Below are positions 36,357-45,577 of a stretch of DNA of 64,000 nt, one piece after another. Below the pieces are notes generated by a model, which was not told the DNA's origin, did not search any database, and was given only the letters and a program-made list of their open reading frames with translations. A program made the translations under genes and the position numbers. The first letter of the stretch is position 1. Every line of letters starts with the position of its first letter. This stretch comes from Streptomyces caelestis. GTDB lineage: Bacteria > Actinomycetota > Actinomycetes > Streptomycetales > Streptomycetaceae. The DNA lies in contig NZ_JACHNE010000001.1 in assembly GCF_014205255.1 (NCBI RefSeq), positions 3,348,001 through 3,412,000 on the forward strand, given 5' to 3'.

Positions 36357-37703
36357 ATGACGTCGGCCACGGCGGCAGGGGGCGTCAAGCCCCCTGCCGC
36401 TCCCAAGTCGCGCAAGAGTGTGACCGGCACCCGCAGGATGGTCGCGGCGCTGTTCCTGCTGCCCGCGCTCGTCCTGCTCGGCGCGCTCGTGGTGTACCCG
36501 ATCGGGTACTCGGTGGTCCGCAGCTTCTACGACCAGTCCGGCGACGGCTTCGCCGGGATCGACAACTACAAGGCCCTCTTCACCGACGAGGGCATCCGCA
36601 CCGCGCTGAAGAACAACGTCATCTGGGTGGTGTTCGCGCCGACGGTCGCGACGGCGCTCGGCCTGATCTTCGCGGTGCTGACCGAACGGGTGCGCTGGGG
36701 CACGGCCTTCAAGCTGGTCGTCTTCATGCCGATGGCGATCTCGATGCTGGCGGCGGGCATCATCTTCCGCCTGGTCTACGACCAGGACCCGGACAAGGGC
36801 GTCGCGAACGCGGTGTGGGTGGGCGTGCACGACACGTTCGCCCAATCGTCGGCGTTCCCGAAGGCCCACCCGGGCCGTCAGTCGCCGCTGGAGCCGGCGG
36901 GCGGGGGCGCCTTCATCACCAAGTCTCCCGTCCACGCGGGCGAGACCGTCTCGCTGCCCCTGGTGGGCGTCGCGCCCGACCTGATGCCGGACGGCGCGAA
37001 GCCGGCGGTGGCGCCGAAGCCCGAGCCGGACAAGGTCACCGGTACGACCTGGCAGGACTTCACGCGGGGCAAGGGCGTGGGGACGCTCAACCGGGTCGAC
37101 GCGTCCGAACTGGGCTATGCCGGCATGAGGATCGAGGCCGTGAAGGACGGCAGGGTCGTGGCGTCGGCGACAGCGGCGGACGACGGCACCTTCACGCTGC
37201 CGGCCTCGGCCGACGGGGCCCGACTCCGGCTCCCCGACAGCAACTTCAAGGAGCCGTACCGGGGCCTGGACTGGCTCGGACCGTCCCTGGTCACCCCGGC
37301 CATCATCGGCGCGTACATCTGGATGTGGGCGGGCTTCGCGATGGTGCTGATCGCGGCCGGGCTCGCGGGCGTGCCGCGCGAACTCCTGGAGGCCGCCCGG
37401 GTCGACGGCGCGACCGAGTGGCAGGTGTTCAGACGGGTCACGGTGCCGCTGCTGGCGCCGGTCCTCGCGGTCGTCACCGTCACCCTGATGATCAACGTGC
37501 TGAAGATCTTCGACCTGGTCTTCATCATCGCCCCCGGCTCCGCCCAGGACGACGCGAACGTCCTCGCCCTGGAGCTGTACCGCAAGGGCTTCTCCGAGGA
37601 CCAGCCGGGCATCGCCAGCGCCATCTCGGTGTTCCTGCTGCTCCTCGTGATCCCGGTGATGTGGTTCAACGTACGTCGGCTGAGGCGGGAGGTCAGGCGA
37701 TGA
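36357..37703 (+). CDS. Sugar ABC transporter permease with large exported insertion
   Basis: 448 residues, about 150 more than usual. Spans 1-3 (ALFLLPALVLLGALVVYPIGY, VIWVVFAPTVATALGLIFAVL, LVVFMPMAISMLAAGIIF) are followed by an insertion at about 145-305 that should lie outside the cell. Its second half (AGMRIEAVKDGRVVASATAADDGTFTLP, split here) looks like a carboxypeptidase-regulatory beta-sandwich. The coupling EAA loop is intact at 342-364 (ELLEAARVDGATEWQVFRR). MalF of E. coli has an analogous inserted P2 domain that contacts the binding protein. Confidence 0.9.
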   Translation: MTSATAAGGVKPPAAPKSRKSVTGTRRMVAALFLLPALVLLGALVVYPIGYSVVRSFYDQSGDGFAGIDNYKALFTDEGIRTALKNNVIWVVFAPTVATALGLIFAVLTERVRWGTAFKLVVFMPMAISMLAAGIIFRLVYDQDPDKGVANAVWVGVHDTFAQSSAFPKAHPGRQSPLEPAGGGAFITKSPVHAGETVSLPLVGVAPDLMPDGAKPAVAPKPEPDKVTGTTWQDFTRGKGVGTLNRVDASELGYAGMRIEAVKDGRVVASATAADDGTFTLPASADGARLRLPDSNFKEPYRGLDWLGPSLVTPAIIGAYIWMWAGFAMVLIAAGLAGVPRELLEAARVDGATEWQVFRRVTVPLLAPVLAVVTVTLMINVLKIFDLVFIIAPGSAQDDANVLALELYRKGFSEDQPGIASAISVFLLLLVIPVMWFNVRRLRREVRR

Positions 37704-38560
37704 AGGCGAAGCAGTCGCTGGGGTCCCGGCTGGCCGAAGGGGTCAGCGGTGGGCTGGTGCGGGTGTTCCTCATCGTCGTCGGCCTGTTCTGGCTGGTGCC
37801 GACGATCGGTCTGCTGCTGGCCAGTCTCCGCTCGCCGGAGGACATCGCGGCGAGCGGCTGGTGGAAGGTGTTCACCGAGCCCTCGCAGATCACGTTCGAC
37901 AGCTACTCCAAGCTGCTGGAGAACGAGGACATCACCAGCAGCCTGCTCAACACGGTGTGGATCACGGTGCCGGCGACCCTGCTGGTCGTGATCATCGGCT
38001 CGCTGGCGGGTTACGCCTTCGCCTGGATGGAGTTCCCGGGCCGCGACTGGTGGTTCCTGGGCGTGGTCGGCCTGTTGGTCGTGCCCGTGCAGGTCGCGCT
38101 GATCCCGATCGCCGAACTCTTCGGAGAGCTCGGCATCTTCGGCTCGGTGACCGGCGTGGTGCTCTTCCACGTCGGATTCGGTCTGCCGTTCGCGGTGTTC
38201 CTGCTGCGGAACTTCTTCGCGGAGATCCCGAGAGAGCTGCTGGAGGCCGCGCGGCTGGACGGGGCGGGTGAACTGCGCCTGTTCTTCCGTGTCGTGATGC
38301 CGCTCGGCGCTCCGGCGATCGCCTCGCTCGGCATCTTCCAGTTCCTGTGGGTGTGGAACGACATGCTGGTCGCGCTGATCTTCTCGGACTCCGGGAGCCA
38401 GCCGATCACGGTCGCGCTCCAGACGCAGGTACGGCAGTTCGGCAACAACATCGACGTGCTGGCACCCGGTGCGTTCATCTCGATGGTGGTCCCGCTGGCC
38501 GTCTTCTTCGCGTTCCAGCGGCAGTTCGTGTCCGGCGTGATGGCGGGAGCCGTCAAGTAG
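37700..38560 (+). CDS. Sugar ABC transporter permease
   Basis: 286 residues with six spans and the EAA loop ELLEAARLDGAGELRLFFR. It forms the heterodimeric channel with the preceding permease, whose stop overlaps its ATG (ATGA). No ATPase gene follows. Streptomyces importers of this class usually share the multi-sugar ATPase MsiK coded elsewhere, which would explain the absence. A hairpin 22 bases after the stop ends the operon. Confidence 0.92.
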   Translation: MKAKQSLGSRLAEGVSGGLVRVFLIVVGLFWLVPTIGLLLASLRSPEDIAASGWWKVFTEPSQITFDSYSKLLENEDITSSLLNTVWITVPATLLVVIIGSLAGYAFAWMEFPGRDWWFLGVVGLLVVPVQVALIPIAELFGELGIFGSVTGVVLFHVGFGLPFAVFLLRNFFAEIPRELLEAARLDGAGELRLFFRVVMPLGAPAIASLGIFQFLWVWNDMLVALIFSDSGSQPITVALQTQVRQFGNNIDVLAPGAFISMVVPLAVFFAFQRQFVSGVMAGAVK

Positions 38561-38581
38561 CGTTCAGAGCAAGGAAGTTGG

Positions 38582-38609
38582 AGGGGCGGGCCGGTCGCGG
38601 TCCGCCCCT
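38582..38609 (+). terminator. Terminator of the sugar ABC operon
   Basis: Inverted repeat AGGGGCGGGCC / GGTCCGCCCCT, an 11-base stem with one G.U pair on the plus strand and a 6-base loop. Confidence 0.75.
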
Positions 38610-38690
38610 TGCGCGTTCCCCCGGATGCCGTAGCCGCCGTAACCAACTCGCCCCACCGGCCGTTCCCGGGCCGAACGCCCGCGCCGACCG

Positions 38691-40967
38691 ATGGATGGCA
38701 TCTTGCCCAGGTTCAGTGTCATTGTCCCCGCGTACCAGGTTCAGGCGTACCTGCACGAGTGCCTCGAATCGGTGCTCTCCCAGTCCTGTCCCGATCTCGA
38801 ACTGATCGTCGTCGACGACTGCTCGCCGGACGCGTGCGGCGCGATCATCGACGAGTTCGCCGTCCGTGACGCGCGCGTCCACCCCGTCCATCTGCCGGAG
38901 AACATCGGCCTGGGCCGCGCGAGGAACGCCGGCGTGGCGCGCGCGAGCGGCGACTACCTGCTGTTCCTCGACAGCGACGACACCCTCACGCCCGACGCGC
39001 TGCGGTCGATCGCGGACCGACTGAAGGAGACGGGCGACCCGGACGTCCTGGTCTTCGACTACGCGCGCACCTACTGGACGGGCGAGGCGGTCCGCAACCA
39101 GGCGGCCCTCCAGCTCACCGAGCAGGGCCCGGCCCCGTTCCGCCTGGAGGACCGGCCGGGCCTGCTGAGGCTGCTGATGGTCGCCTGGAACAAGGCCTAC
39201 CGGCGGGAGTTCGTCGAGGAGCAGGGGTTCGCCTTCCCGCCCGGGTACTACGAGGACACGCCGTGGACGTACCCGGTGCTGATGACCGCGGAGTCGATCG
39301 CGACCCTCGACCGCGTCTGCGTGCACTACCGGCAGCGGCGCCAGGGCAGCATCCTGCGCACCACCAGCGAGCAGCACTTCGACGTCTTCGAACAGTACGA
39401 CCGGCTGTTCGCGTATCTGGAGGAGCGCCCCGAACTGGCCCGGTGGCGGCCGGTGTTGTTCCGCCGCATGGTCCATCACCTGGCGATCGTGTACTCCCGG
39501 CGGGACCGGCTGCCCCCCGGCTCGCGCGCGGACTTCATGCGCCGGGCCCGCGCCCACTACCGCCGCTACCGCACCCGGGGCGCCCCCGTCCCGCTGCGCG
39601 CCCGGGTGCAGCACGCCCTGATCCGCTTCGGCCTGCACCGCACCTACCGCACGCTCCAGCTGGTGTCGGCCCTGCACCGCGTCGTCGCGCGGACCACCGG
39701 GAAGCTGCTGCGCGGTCTGCGGTCCGCCGCGCTCCGGCTCCACTACCGCGTCCAGCGCTGTCTCCCGCTGCGCGCCGACCGGGCCGTCTTCACCGCCTAC
39801 GACGGCGGCGGCCACGGCTGCAACCCGGGCGCGCTGGAGTCCGCGTTCCGTGATCTGGCACCGCACATCCGCACGGCGTGGATCGCCCGTCCCGAGCACC
39901 ACCACACCGTCCCGCCGGGCCCGCGCCGCCTCGTCCCCGGCACGGCCGCCTACTGGACGGCACTCGCCCGCTCCGCCTGGCTGGTCAGCAACACCGACTT
40001 CGACCACCGCCTGGTCAAGCGCCGGGGCCAGACCCTGATCCAGACCGGGCAGGGCACCCCGCTGGGGCACATCGGCCTCGACCTCCAGGAGCGCCCGGCG
40101 GCGGCCCGGGGCAGGGACTTCACCCGGCTGCTCAAGGGCGTCGACCAGTGGGACTACGTGCTGTCGGCCAACCGCCACACCACCCTCACCCACGAGCGCG
40201 TCCACCCCGGCCGCTACACCACGCTGGAGTACGGCTACCCCCGCAACGACGCGTTCCGCACGGCGACCGAAGCGGACGTGGCCCGGCTGCGCGCCTCGCT
40301 CGGCATCCCGGAGGGCACGGTGGGGATCCTCTACGCGCCGACCCACCGCGACTACCGCCGCTCCCAGCGCCACGCCCTCGACCTCCAGCGGATCGTGCGC
40401 CGCCTGGGCCCGCGCTTCCTCGTGCTGGCCCGCGCCCACCACGCCTACGACGCCCCGCTGACCAGCACCTGCGGCCGGGTCGTCGACGTCAGCGACCACC
40501 CGAGCGTGGAATCGCTGTGCCTGGCCTCGGACGCCCTGGTCACGGACTACTCGTCGCTGATGTTCGACTACGCCAACCTGGACCGGCCGATCGTGATCCA
40601 CGCCGACGACTGGGAGGCGTACGAGGCGGCCCGCGGTACCTACTTCGACCTGCGCTCCTTCCCGCCGGGCGCGGTCGCGCGCGGCGAGGACGAGCTGATC
40701 GACATCTTCGCCACCGGCCACTGGCGCGGCTCCCGGTCGGCTCAGCTGCGCGCGGCGTTCCGGGAACGGTTCTGCACGTACGACGACGGCCGGGCCGCCG
40801 AGCGGGTCGTACGCCGGGTCGTCCTCGGCGAGTCGGACCTGCCGCCGGTCGTGCCGCTGGACGAGCGCCGGCCGGTGCCGTCGGCGGCGGCGGCCTCGCT
40901 GGCACGCGAGCCGCTCGCCACGGTGCCGCGGCCGGCCGGTCCGTTCGCCGTCACCGACATCCTCTGA
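38691..40967 (+). CDS. GT2 glycosyltransferase / TagF-like polyol-phosphate transferase fusion 1
   Basis: 758 residues. The GT2 domain (8-230) is intact, with FSVIVPAYQVQ, VDD at 41-43 and DSD at 94-96. The TagF-like domain (about 365-700) has YGYPRND, LYAPTHRDY, ARAHHAY, and VTDYSSLMFDYANLDRPIVIH. In the HGTP motif, where TagF enzymes carry a catalytic His, this protein has Gln (QGTP, Q454). Such fusions build or elongate teichoic-acid-like wall polymers at the inner membrane face. Start ATG 38691 has no clear ribosome site; TTG 38703, giving the LPRFSVIVP start seen in its paralogues, is an alternative. It heads a five-gene cluster. Confidence 0.88.
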   Translation: MDGILPRFSVIVPAYQVQAYLHECLESVLSQSCPDLELIVVDDCSPDACGAIIDEFAVRDARVHPVHLPENIGLGRARNAGVARASGDYLLFLDSDDTLTPDALRSIADRLKETGDPDVLVFDYARTYWTGEAVRNQAALQLTEQGPAPFRLEDRPGLLRLLMVAWNKAYRREFVEEQGFAFPPGYYEDTPWTYPVLMTAESIATLDRVCVHYRQRRQGSILRTTSEQHFDVFEQYDRLFAYLEERPELARWRPVLFRRMVHHLAIVYSRRDRLPPGSRADFMRRARAHYRRYRTRGAPVPLRARVQHALIRFGLHRTYRTLQLVSALHRVVARTTGKLLRGLRSAALRLHYRVQRCLPLRADRAVFTAYDGGGHGCNPGALESAFRDLAPHIRTAWIARPEHHHTVPPGPRRLVPGTAAYWTALARSAWLVSNTDFDHRLVKRRGQTLIQTGQGTPLGHIGLDLQERPAAARGRDFTRLLKGVDQWDYVLSANRHTTLTHERVHPGRYTTLEYGYPRNDAFRTATEADVARLRASLGIPEGTVGILYAPTHRDYRRSQRHALDLQRIVRRLGPRFLVLARAHHAYDAPLTSTCGRVVDVSDHPSVESLCLASDALVTDYSSLMFDYANLDRPIVIHADDWEAYEAARGTYFDLRSFPPGAVARGEDELIDIFATGHWRGSRSAQLRAAFRERFCTYDDGRAAERVVRRVVLGESDLPPVVPLDERRPVPSAAAASLAREPLATVPRPAGPFAVTDIL

Positions 40968-41129
40968 ACCCGGTTCTCACGCGTGGGAGTTCGCATGCCC
41001 TCCAGCCCGTCGCGGCCGACCCCGAGCCGACCCCCCTTCTGGCGCCCGTCCGGGCGGCCGGGACGCCCTCCCGCCGCCTGACACGGTCCCCGCTCCTCAA
41101 GACCCACGACCCTCGACAGAAAGAGCAGA

Positions 41130-43328
41130 ATGCCCCGCTTCAGCATCGTCGTCCCGTCCCATGGGGTCGCGGGCCGGCTGCCCCAGGCGCTGGACTCGGT
41201 CCTCGCCCAGTCGTTCGGCGACTTCGAGCTGATCCCGGTGTGCGACGCGCCCGATTCACCCGCGGCGGACGTCGTCGCCGGGTACGCCGAGCGGGACTGC
41301 CGGGTCACACCGGTGCACTCGCCGCCGTCGGCCGGTCTGGCCGGGGCGCGCAACACCGGGCTGCGGTCGGCGGTCGGCGGCCATGTGCTGTTCCTCGACG
41401 GGGACGACGTCCTGGTCCCGGGGGCGCTGGCGGCGCTGGACGCCCGGCTGGGCGCGGTGGGCGACGTCGACGTCCTGTACTTCGAGCACGAGCGCACCCC
41501 CTGGTGGGAGGGCGAGCCGACCAACCCGGCAGCGCCCCTGCTGGCCGGGACACCGCAGGGGGCCTTCTCCCCCGGCCGGACCCCGCGGCTGACGGGCGTG
41601 GCGCTGCCGGCGTGGAGCGCGGCCTACCGCCGGGGCTTCCTCACCGAGCACGGCCTCGCCTTCCCCGGGGACCACTTCACCGACACCGGGTTCGGCGGTC
41701 TCGTCGCCCTGCGGGCGGAGCGGGTGGCGGCCCTGCGCGCGGTCGTCGTCCGGCATCTGCTGCGCCGGCAGGGCAACCGCCTCAACCTGCCCGGGGAGCA
41801 CCACGCCGAGCTGCTCGACCAGACCGAGCTGGTGCTGACGCGGGCCGTGGAACTGGGGCTGCCGGCGGACCGGCTGAGGCCGCTGTTCGAGCAGCTCTTC
41901 GCCGCCGTACTGAAGACGGCCGCGCATCCCCGGCGGCTGCCGGCCGGGCGCCGGGCCTTCTTCCGCCGGGCGGGCGCGCTCTACCGGCAGTACCGCCCCA
42001 CGGGCTACCAGCCGCCCGGCGGCAGCCTCGGCGTCCAGCACCGGCTGCTGGCGGCCGGGTCGTACGCGGCGTTCCGCGCCCTGCGCGCCGCCAACCGGAG
42101 GGCCGCGCGTGCCGCCGCGCTGCTCCCGCGCCCCCGGGGGCTGCGCACCCGCCTGCGCTACGCGGCGGGTCTGCGCCTTCCTCTCGACGAGAACCTCGTC
42201 GTGTACTGCGCGTACTGGGGCCGCGGCTACGCCTGCAACCCGGCCGCGATCCACGCCAAGGCCCGTGAACTCGCCCCGCACCTGCGCTCGGTGTTCCTGG
42301 TGGAGCCGGACGCGGTGGACAGCGTGCCGAAGGACGTGGAGTACGCGGTGATCGGCAGCCGCACGTACTGGCAGGTGCTGGCCCGCGCCAAGTACCTCGT
42401 CAACAACGCCAACTTCGCGGACGCCGTCGTCAAACGCCGCGGCAGCGTGCACCTCCAGACCCAGCACGGCACGCCGCTGAAGAAGATGGGCGCCGACCAG
42501 GCGACGTACCCCGTGGTGGCCGCGGCGACCGGGAGCTTCACGAAACTGCTGGCCCGGGTCGACCGCTGGGACTACAACCTCACCTCCAACCGCCACTCCA
42601 CTCAGATGTGGGAGAAGGCGTTCCCCGGCGCGCACGAGACCCTGGAGTACGGCTATCCGCGCAACGACGTCTACTACACGGCGTCCGCCGAGGACGTCGC
42701 CCGCGTCCGCAAGGAGCTGGGCGTCCCCGACGGCAAGAAGGCCCTGCTCTATGCGCCCACGCACCGCGACCACGCCACCGGCTTCGCGCCGGGCCTGGAC
42801 CTGGCGGAGTTCTGCGAGGCGATCGGCGACGAATACGTGGTGCTGCTGCGCGCTCACTACTTCTACGACCAGGGGGCGAGCCGGGGCGGCGGCCGGATCA
42901 TCGACGTCACCGGGCACCGCTCGTCGGAGGACGTGTGCCTGGCCGCCGACGCGCTGATCACCGACTACTCGTCGATCATGTTCGACTACGCCAACCTGGA
43001 CCGGCCGATCGTCGTGTACGCCGACGACTGGGAGGTCTACCGCGAGGTCCGGGGCGTCTACTTCGACCTGATGGAGTCCCCGCCCGGCCGGGTCGCCCGT
43101 ACGCCCGAGGAACTGGCGGCCGTGTTCCGCGACGGCGGCTGGGCGGACGAGTCCGCCACGGCCCTGCGCGCCGCGTTCCGGGAGCGCTTCTGCCAGTTCG
43201 ACGACGGGCGGGCCGCCGAGCGCGTCGTACGCCGGGTGCTGCTGGGGGAGCCGCCCGAGTCGGTCCCGCCCGTGATCCCGCTCGCGGAGCGCGTCCCGGC
43301 CCCCGCCGCCACCCTCGTAAGGAGCTGA
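41130..43328 (+). CDS. GT2 / TagF-like fusion 2
   Basis: 732 residues. In the GT2 domain the nucleotide-binding VDD is replaced by CDA (38-40), though the later D-x-D (D90-G-D92) remains, so sugar transfer is doubtful. The TagF domain is well conserved: YACNPAAIHAKARELAP, TQHGTPLKKMG with H446 of the HGTP motif present, LYAPTHRDH, LRAHYFYD and ITDYSSIMFDYANLDRPIV. It probably transfers polyol-phosphate units from a CDP-activated donor. It is 162 bases after fusion 1 and followed by fusion 3 after 8 bases. Confidence 0.88.
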   Translation: MPRFSIVVPSHGVAGRLPQALDSVLAQSFGDFELIPVCDAPDSPAADVVAGYAERDCRVTPVHSPPSAGLAGARNTGLRSAVGGHVLFLDGDDVLVPGALAALDARLGAVGDVDVLYFEHERTPWWEGEPTNPAAPLLAGTPQGAFSPGRTPRLTGVALPAWSAAYRRGFLTEHGLAFPGDHFTDTGFGGLVALRAERVAALRAVVVRHLLRRQGNRLNLPGEHHAELLDQTELVLTRAVELGLPADRLRPLFEQLFAAVLKTAAHPRRLPAGRRAFFRRAGALYRQYRPTGYQPPGGSLGVQHRLLAAGSYAAFRALRAANRRAARAAALLPRPRGLRTRLRYAAGLRLPLDENLVVYCAYWGRGYACNPAAIHAKARELAPHLRSVFLVEPDAVDSVPKDVEYAVIGSRTYWQVLARAKYLVNNANFADAVVKRRGSVHLQTQHGTPLKKMGADQATYPVVAAATGSFTKLLARVDRWDYNLTSNRHSTQMWEKAFPGAHETLEYGYPRNDVYYTASAEDVARVRKELGVPDGKKALLYAPTHRDHATGFAPGLDLAEFCEAIGDEYVVLLRAHYFYDQGASRGGGRIIDVTGHRSSEDVCLAADALITDYSSIMFDYANLDRPIVVYADDWEVYREVRGVYFDLMESPPGRVARTPEELAAVFRDGGWADESATALRAAFRERFCQFDDGRAAERVVRRVLLGEPPESVPPVIPLAERVPAPAATLVRS

Positions 43329-43336
43329 CCGAAGAA

Positions 43337-45577
43337 GTGCCCCGCTTCAGCATCATCGTCCCCGTGTACAAGGTGCAGGGTTTCCTGCGCGAGTGTCTCG
43401 ACTCGGTGCTCGGCCAGTCTTTCGGCGACTTCGAGGTGATCGCCGTGGACGACCGCTCGCCGGACGGCAGCGGTGCGATCCTCGACGAGTACGCGGCCCG
43501 CGACGCCCGGGTGCGGGCGCTGCACCTGCCCGAGAACGTCGGCCTGGGCCGGGCCCGCAACGCCGGCCTGGAGCAGGCGGCCGGCGACTACGTCCTGTTC
43601 CTCGACAGCGACGACCACTACACGCCGGGCCTGCTGGCGGCCGTCGCCGCGCGCCTCGAAGCGACCGGCGAGCCGGACATCCTGGTCTTCGACCACGTGC
43701 GCACCCACTGGTGGGGCCGGGGCGGGCGCAGCGAGGCGGCGGACCTGCTGGCCGCGGCGGGCACGGACACCTTCGGCATCCGGGAGAGCCCGCAGTACCT
43801 GAACCTGTTCCTGGTCGCCTGGAACAAGGCGTACCGCCGGTCCTTCTTCCAGGAGCACGGCCTTCGGTACGCGCCGGGGCTGTACGAGGACGCGCCGGTC
43901 ACCTACCGGTCGATGGTGCTGGCGGACCGGATCGCCTGCCTGGACCGGATCGGGGTGGAGTACCGGCAGCGCAGGCAGGGCGCGATCACCAAGACGCCGG
44001 GGCGCCGGCACTTCGACATCTTCCCGCAGTACGAGGGCCTGTTCGCGTTCCTGGAGCAGCGTCCCGACCTCGACTGGGCACGGCCGCCGCTGCTGGAGCG
44101 GGCCCTGAACCACATGCTGTTCGTGCTGGCCCGCAAGGACCGGGTGCGGCCCGCGGACCGGGGCGACTTCTACCGCGAGATCCGCTCCTTCCACCGGCGT
44201 CACCTCCCCGAGGGCGGCTTCCCGGAGCCCGGCGGCTGGCGCGGGGTCGAGATGCGGCTGCTGGCCTCGGCGCCCTACGCGTCGTACGCGGCGGTGCGGG
44301 GTCTGCGGGACCTGCGCGCGGCGGCCCTGGGCGGGCAGCGGCGAGTGACGCGGAAGGCGTCGGACGTCGCCGTGCGCACCTGGTACCGGGCCCAGTCGAA
44401 GCGGCCCCTCGATCCGCATCTCGCCGTCTACTCGGCGACCCACCACCGGGGCGTGTCCGGCGACCCGGCAGCGATCCACGCCAAGGCGCGCGAGCTCGCC
44501 CCGCACATCCGGGGCGTGTGGGTGGTCCGGGAGGACGCGGTGGACGCGCTGCCGCCCGGCATCGAGCATGTGACGCCGGGCTCGCGGCGCTACCAGGAGG
44601 TCATGGCGCGGGCCACGTACTGGGTGAACAACGTCAACTGGCCCGGCACCCTGGCCAAGCGGCCCGGCAGCGTCCACATCCACACCCACCAGGGCACCCC
44701 GCTCAAGTACATGGGCGCCGACCTGCTGACCAAGCCGGGCGCCCGGCACGGCTTCGACGTGCCGCAGATGCTGCGCCGCGCCGACCGCTGGGACTACAGC
44801 CTGGTCGCCGGCCGGCACGCGGAGCGGGCGTGGGAGCGGGCGTACCCGTGTCACTTCACCTCGCTGCGGACCGGCAGCCCGCGCAACGACGTGCTGGTCG
44901 GCGCCGGTCCGGAGCGGGGCCTGGCCGTGCGCGAGCGGCTCGGTGTCCCCGCCGACCACACGGTCGTGCTGTACGCGCCGACCCGCCGCGACTACCGGCG
45001 GGGCGGGCACGTCGACCGGTTCGATCTGGCCCGGTTCGCCGCGGACCTCGGCCCCGGCCACACGCTCGTCGTCCGTCTGCACCCGTCGCTGGCCGGGGGT
45101 GTGGCGCGCGGCCTGGGCCTTGCCGACCTGCACCGGCGGGGTGTGGTGGTGGACGCGACGGACGAGCCGCACGTCGAGGACGTGCTGCTCGCCTCCGACG
45201 CGCTGGTCACCGACTACTCCGCCCTGATGTTCGACTACGTCCTCCTCGACCGGCCGGTCGTGGTGCACGCCGACGACTGGGGCGCGTTCACGGCGAGCCG
45301 GGGCGCCTACTTCGACGTCACGGCCGACGCGCCGGGGCACGTGTCCCGCTCGTACCGGGAGCTGGCCTGGCTGTTCGCGTCCGGCACCTGGCAGGACGCG
45401 GAGTCGGCGCGGCTGCGGGCGGGCTTCAGGGAGCGGTACTGCGAGTTCGAGGACGGGCAGGCCGCCGAGCGGGTCGTCCGCCTGCTGATGCTGGGCGAGC
45501 GGAGCGGTGCGCTGCCGCCCACGGCCCGCCGGATCCCGGGGCCGCGTGCCCGGTCCGAGACGCTGGTCGAGCGATGA
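43337..45577 (+). CDS. GT2 / TagF-like fusion 3
   Basis: 746 residues. The GT2 motifs are complete (VDD at 37-39, D90-S-D92). The TagF domain keeps LYAPTRRDY, VVRLHPSLAGG and VTDYSALMFDYVLLDRPVVVH but has HQGTPLKYMG with Q452 replacing the HGTP histidine. This combination suggests a working glycosyltransferase with an altered or inactive TagF half. The GTG start has AAGGAG lying inside the end of fusion 2. The stop overlaps the next gene (ATGA). Confidence 0.88.
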   Translation: MPRFSIIVPVYKVQGFLRECLDSVLGQSFGDFEVIAVDDRSPDGSGAILDEYAARDARVRALHLPENVGLGRARNAGLEQAAGDYVLFLDSDDHYTPGLLAAVAARLEATGEPDILVFDHVRTHWWGRGGRSEAADLLAAAGTDTFGIRESPQYLNLFLVAWNKAYRRSFFQEHGLRYAPGLYEDAPVTYRSMVLADRIACLDRIGVEYRQRRQGAITKTPGRRHFDIFPQYEGLFAFLEQRPDLDWARPPLLERALNHMLFVLARKDRVRPADRGDFYREIRSFHRRHLPEGGFPEPGGWRGVEMRLLASAPYASYAAVRGLRDLRAAALGGQRRVTRKASDVAVRTWYRAQSKRPLDPHLAVYSATHHRGVSGDPAAIHAKARELAPHIRGVWVVREDAVDALPPGIEHVTPGSRRYQEVMARATYWVNNVNWPGTLAKRPGSVHIHTHQGTPLKYMGADLLTKPGARHGFDVPQMLRRADRWDYSLVAGRHAERAWERAYPCHFTSLRTGSPRNDVLVGAGPERGLAVRERLGVPADHTVVLYAPTRRDYRRGGHVDRFDLARFAADLGPGHTLVVRLHPSLAGGVARGLGLADLHRRGVVVDATDEPHVEDVLLASDALVTDYSALMFDYVLLDRPVVVHADDWGAFTASRGAYFDVTADAPGHVSRSYRELAWLFASGTWQDAESARLRAGFRERYCEFEDGQAAERVVRLLMLGERSGALPPTARRIPGPRARSETLVER

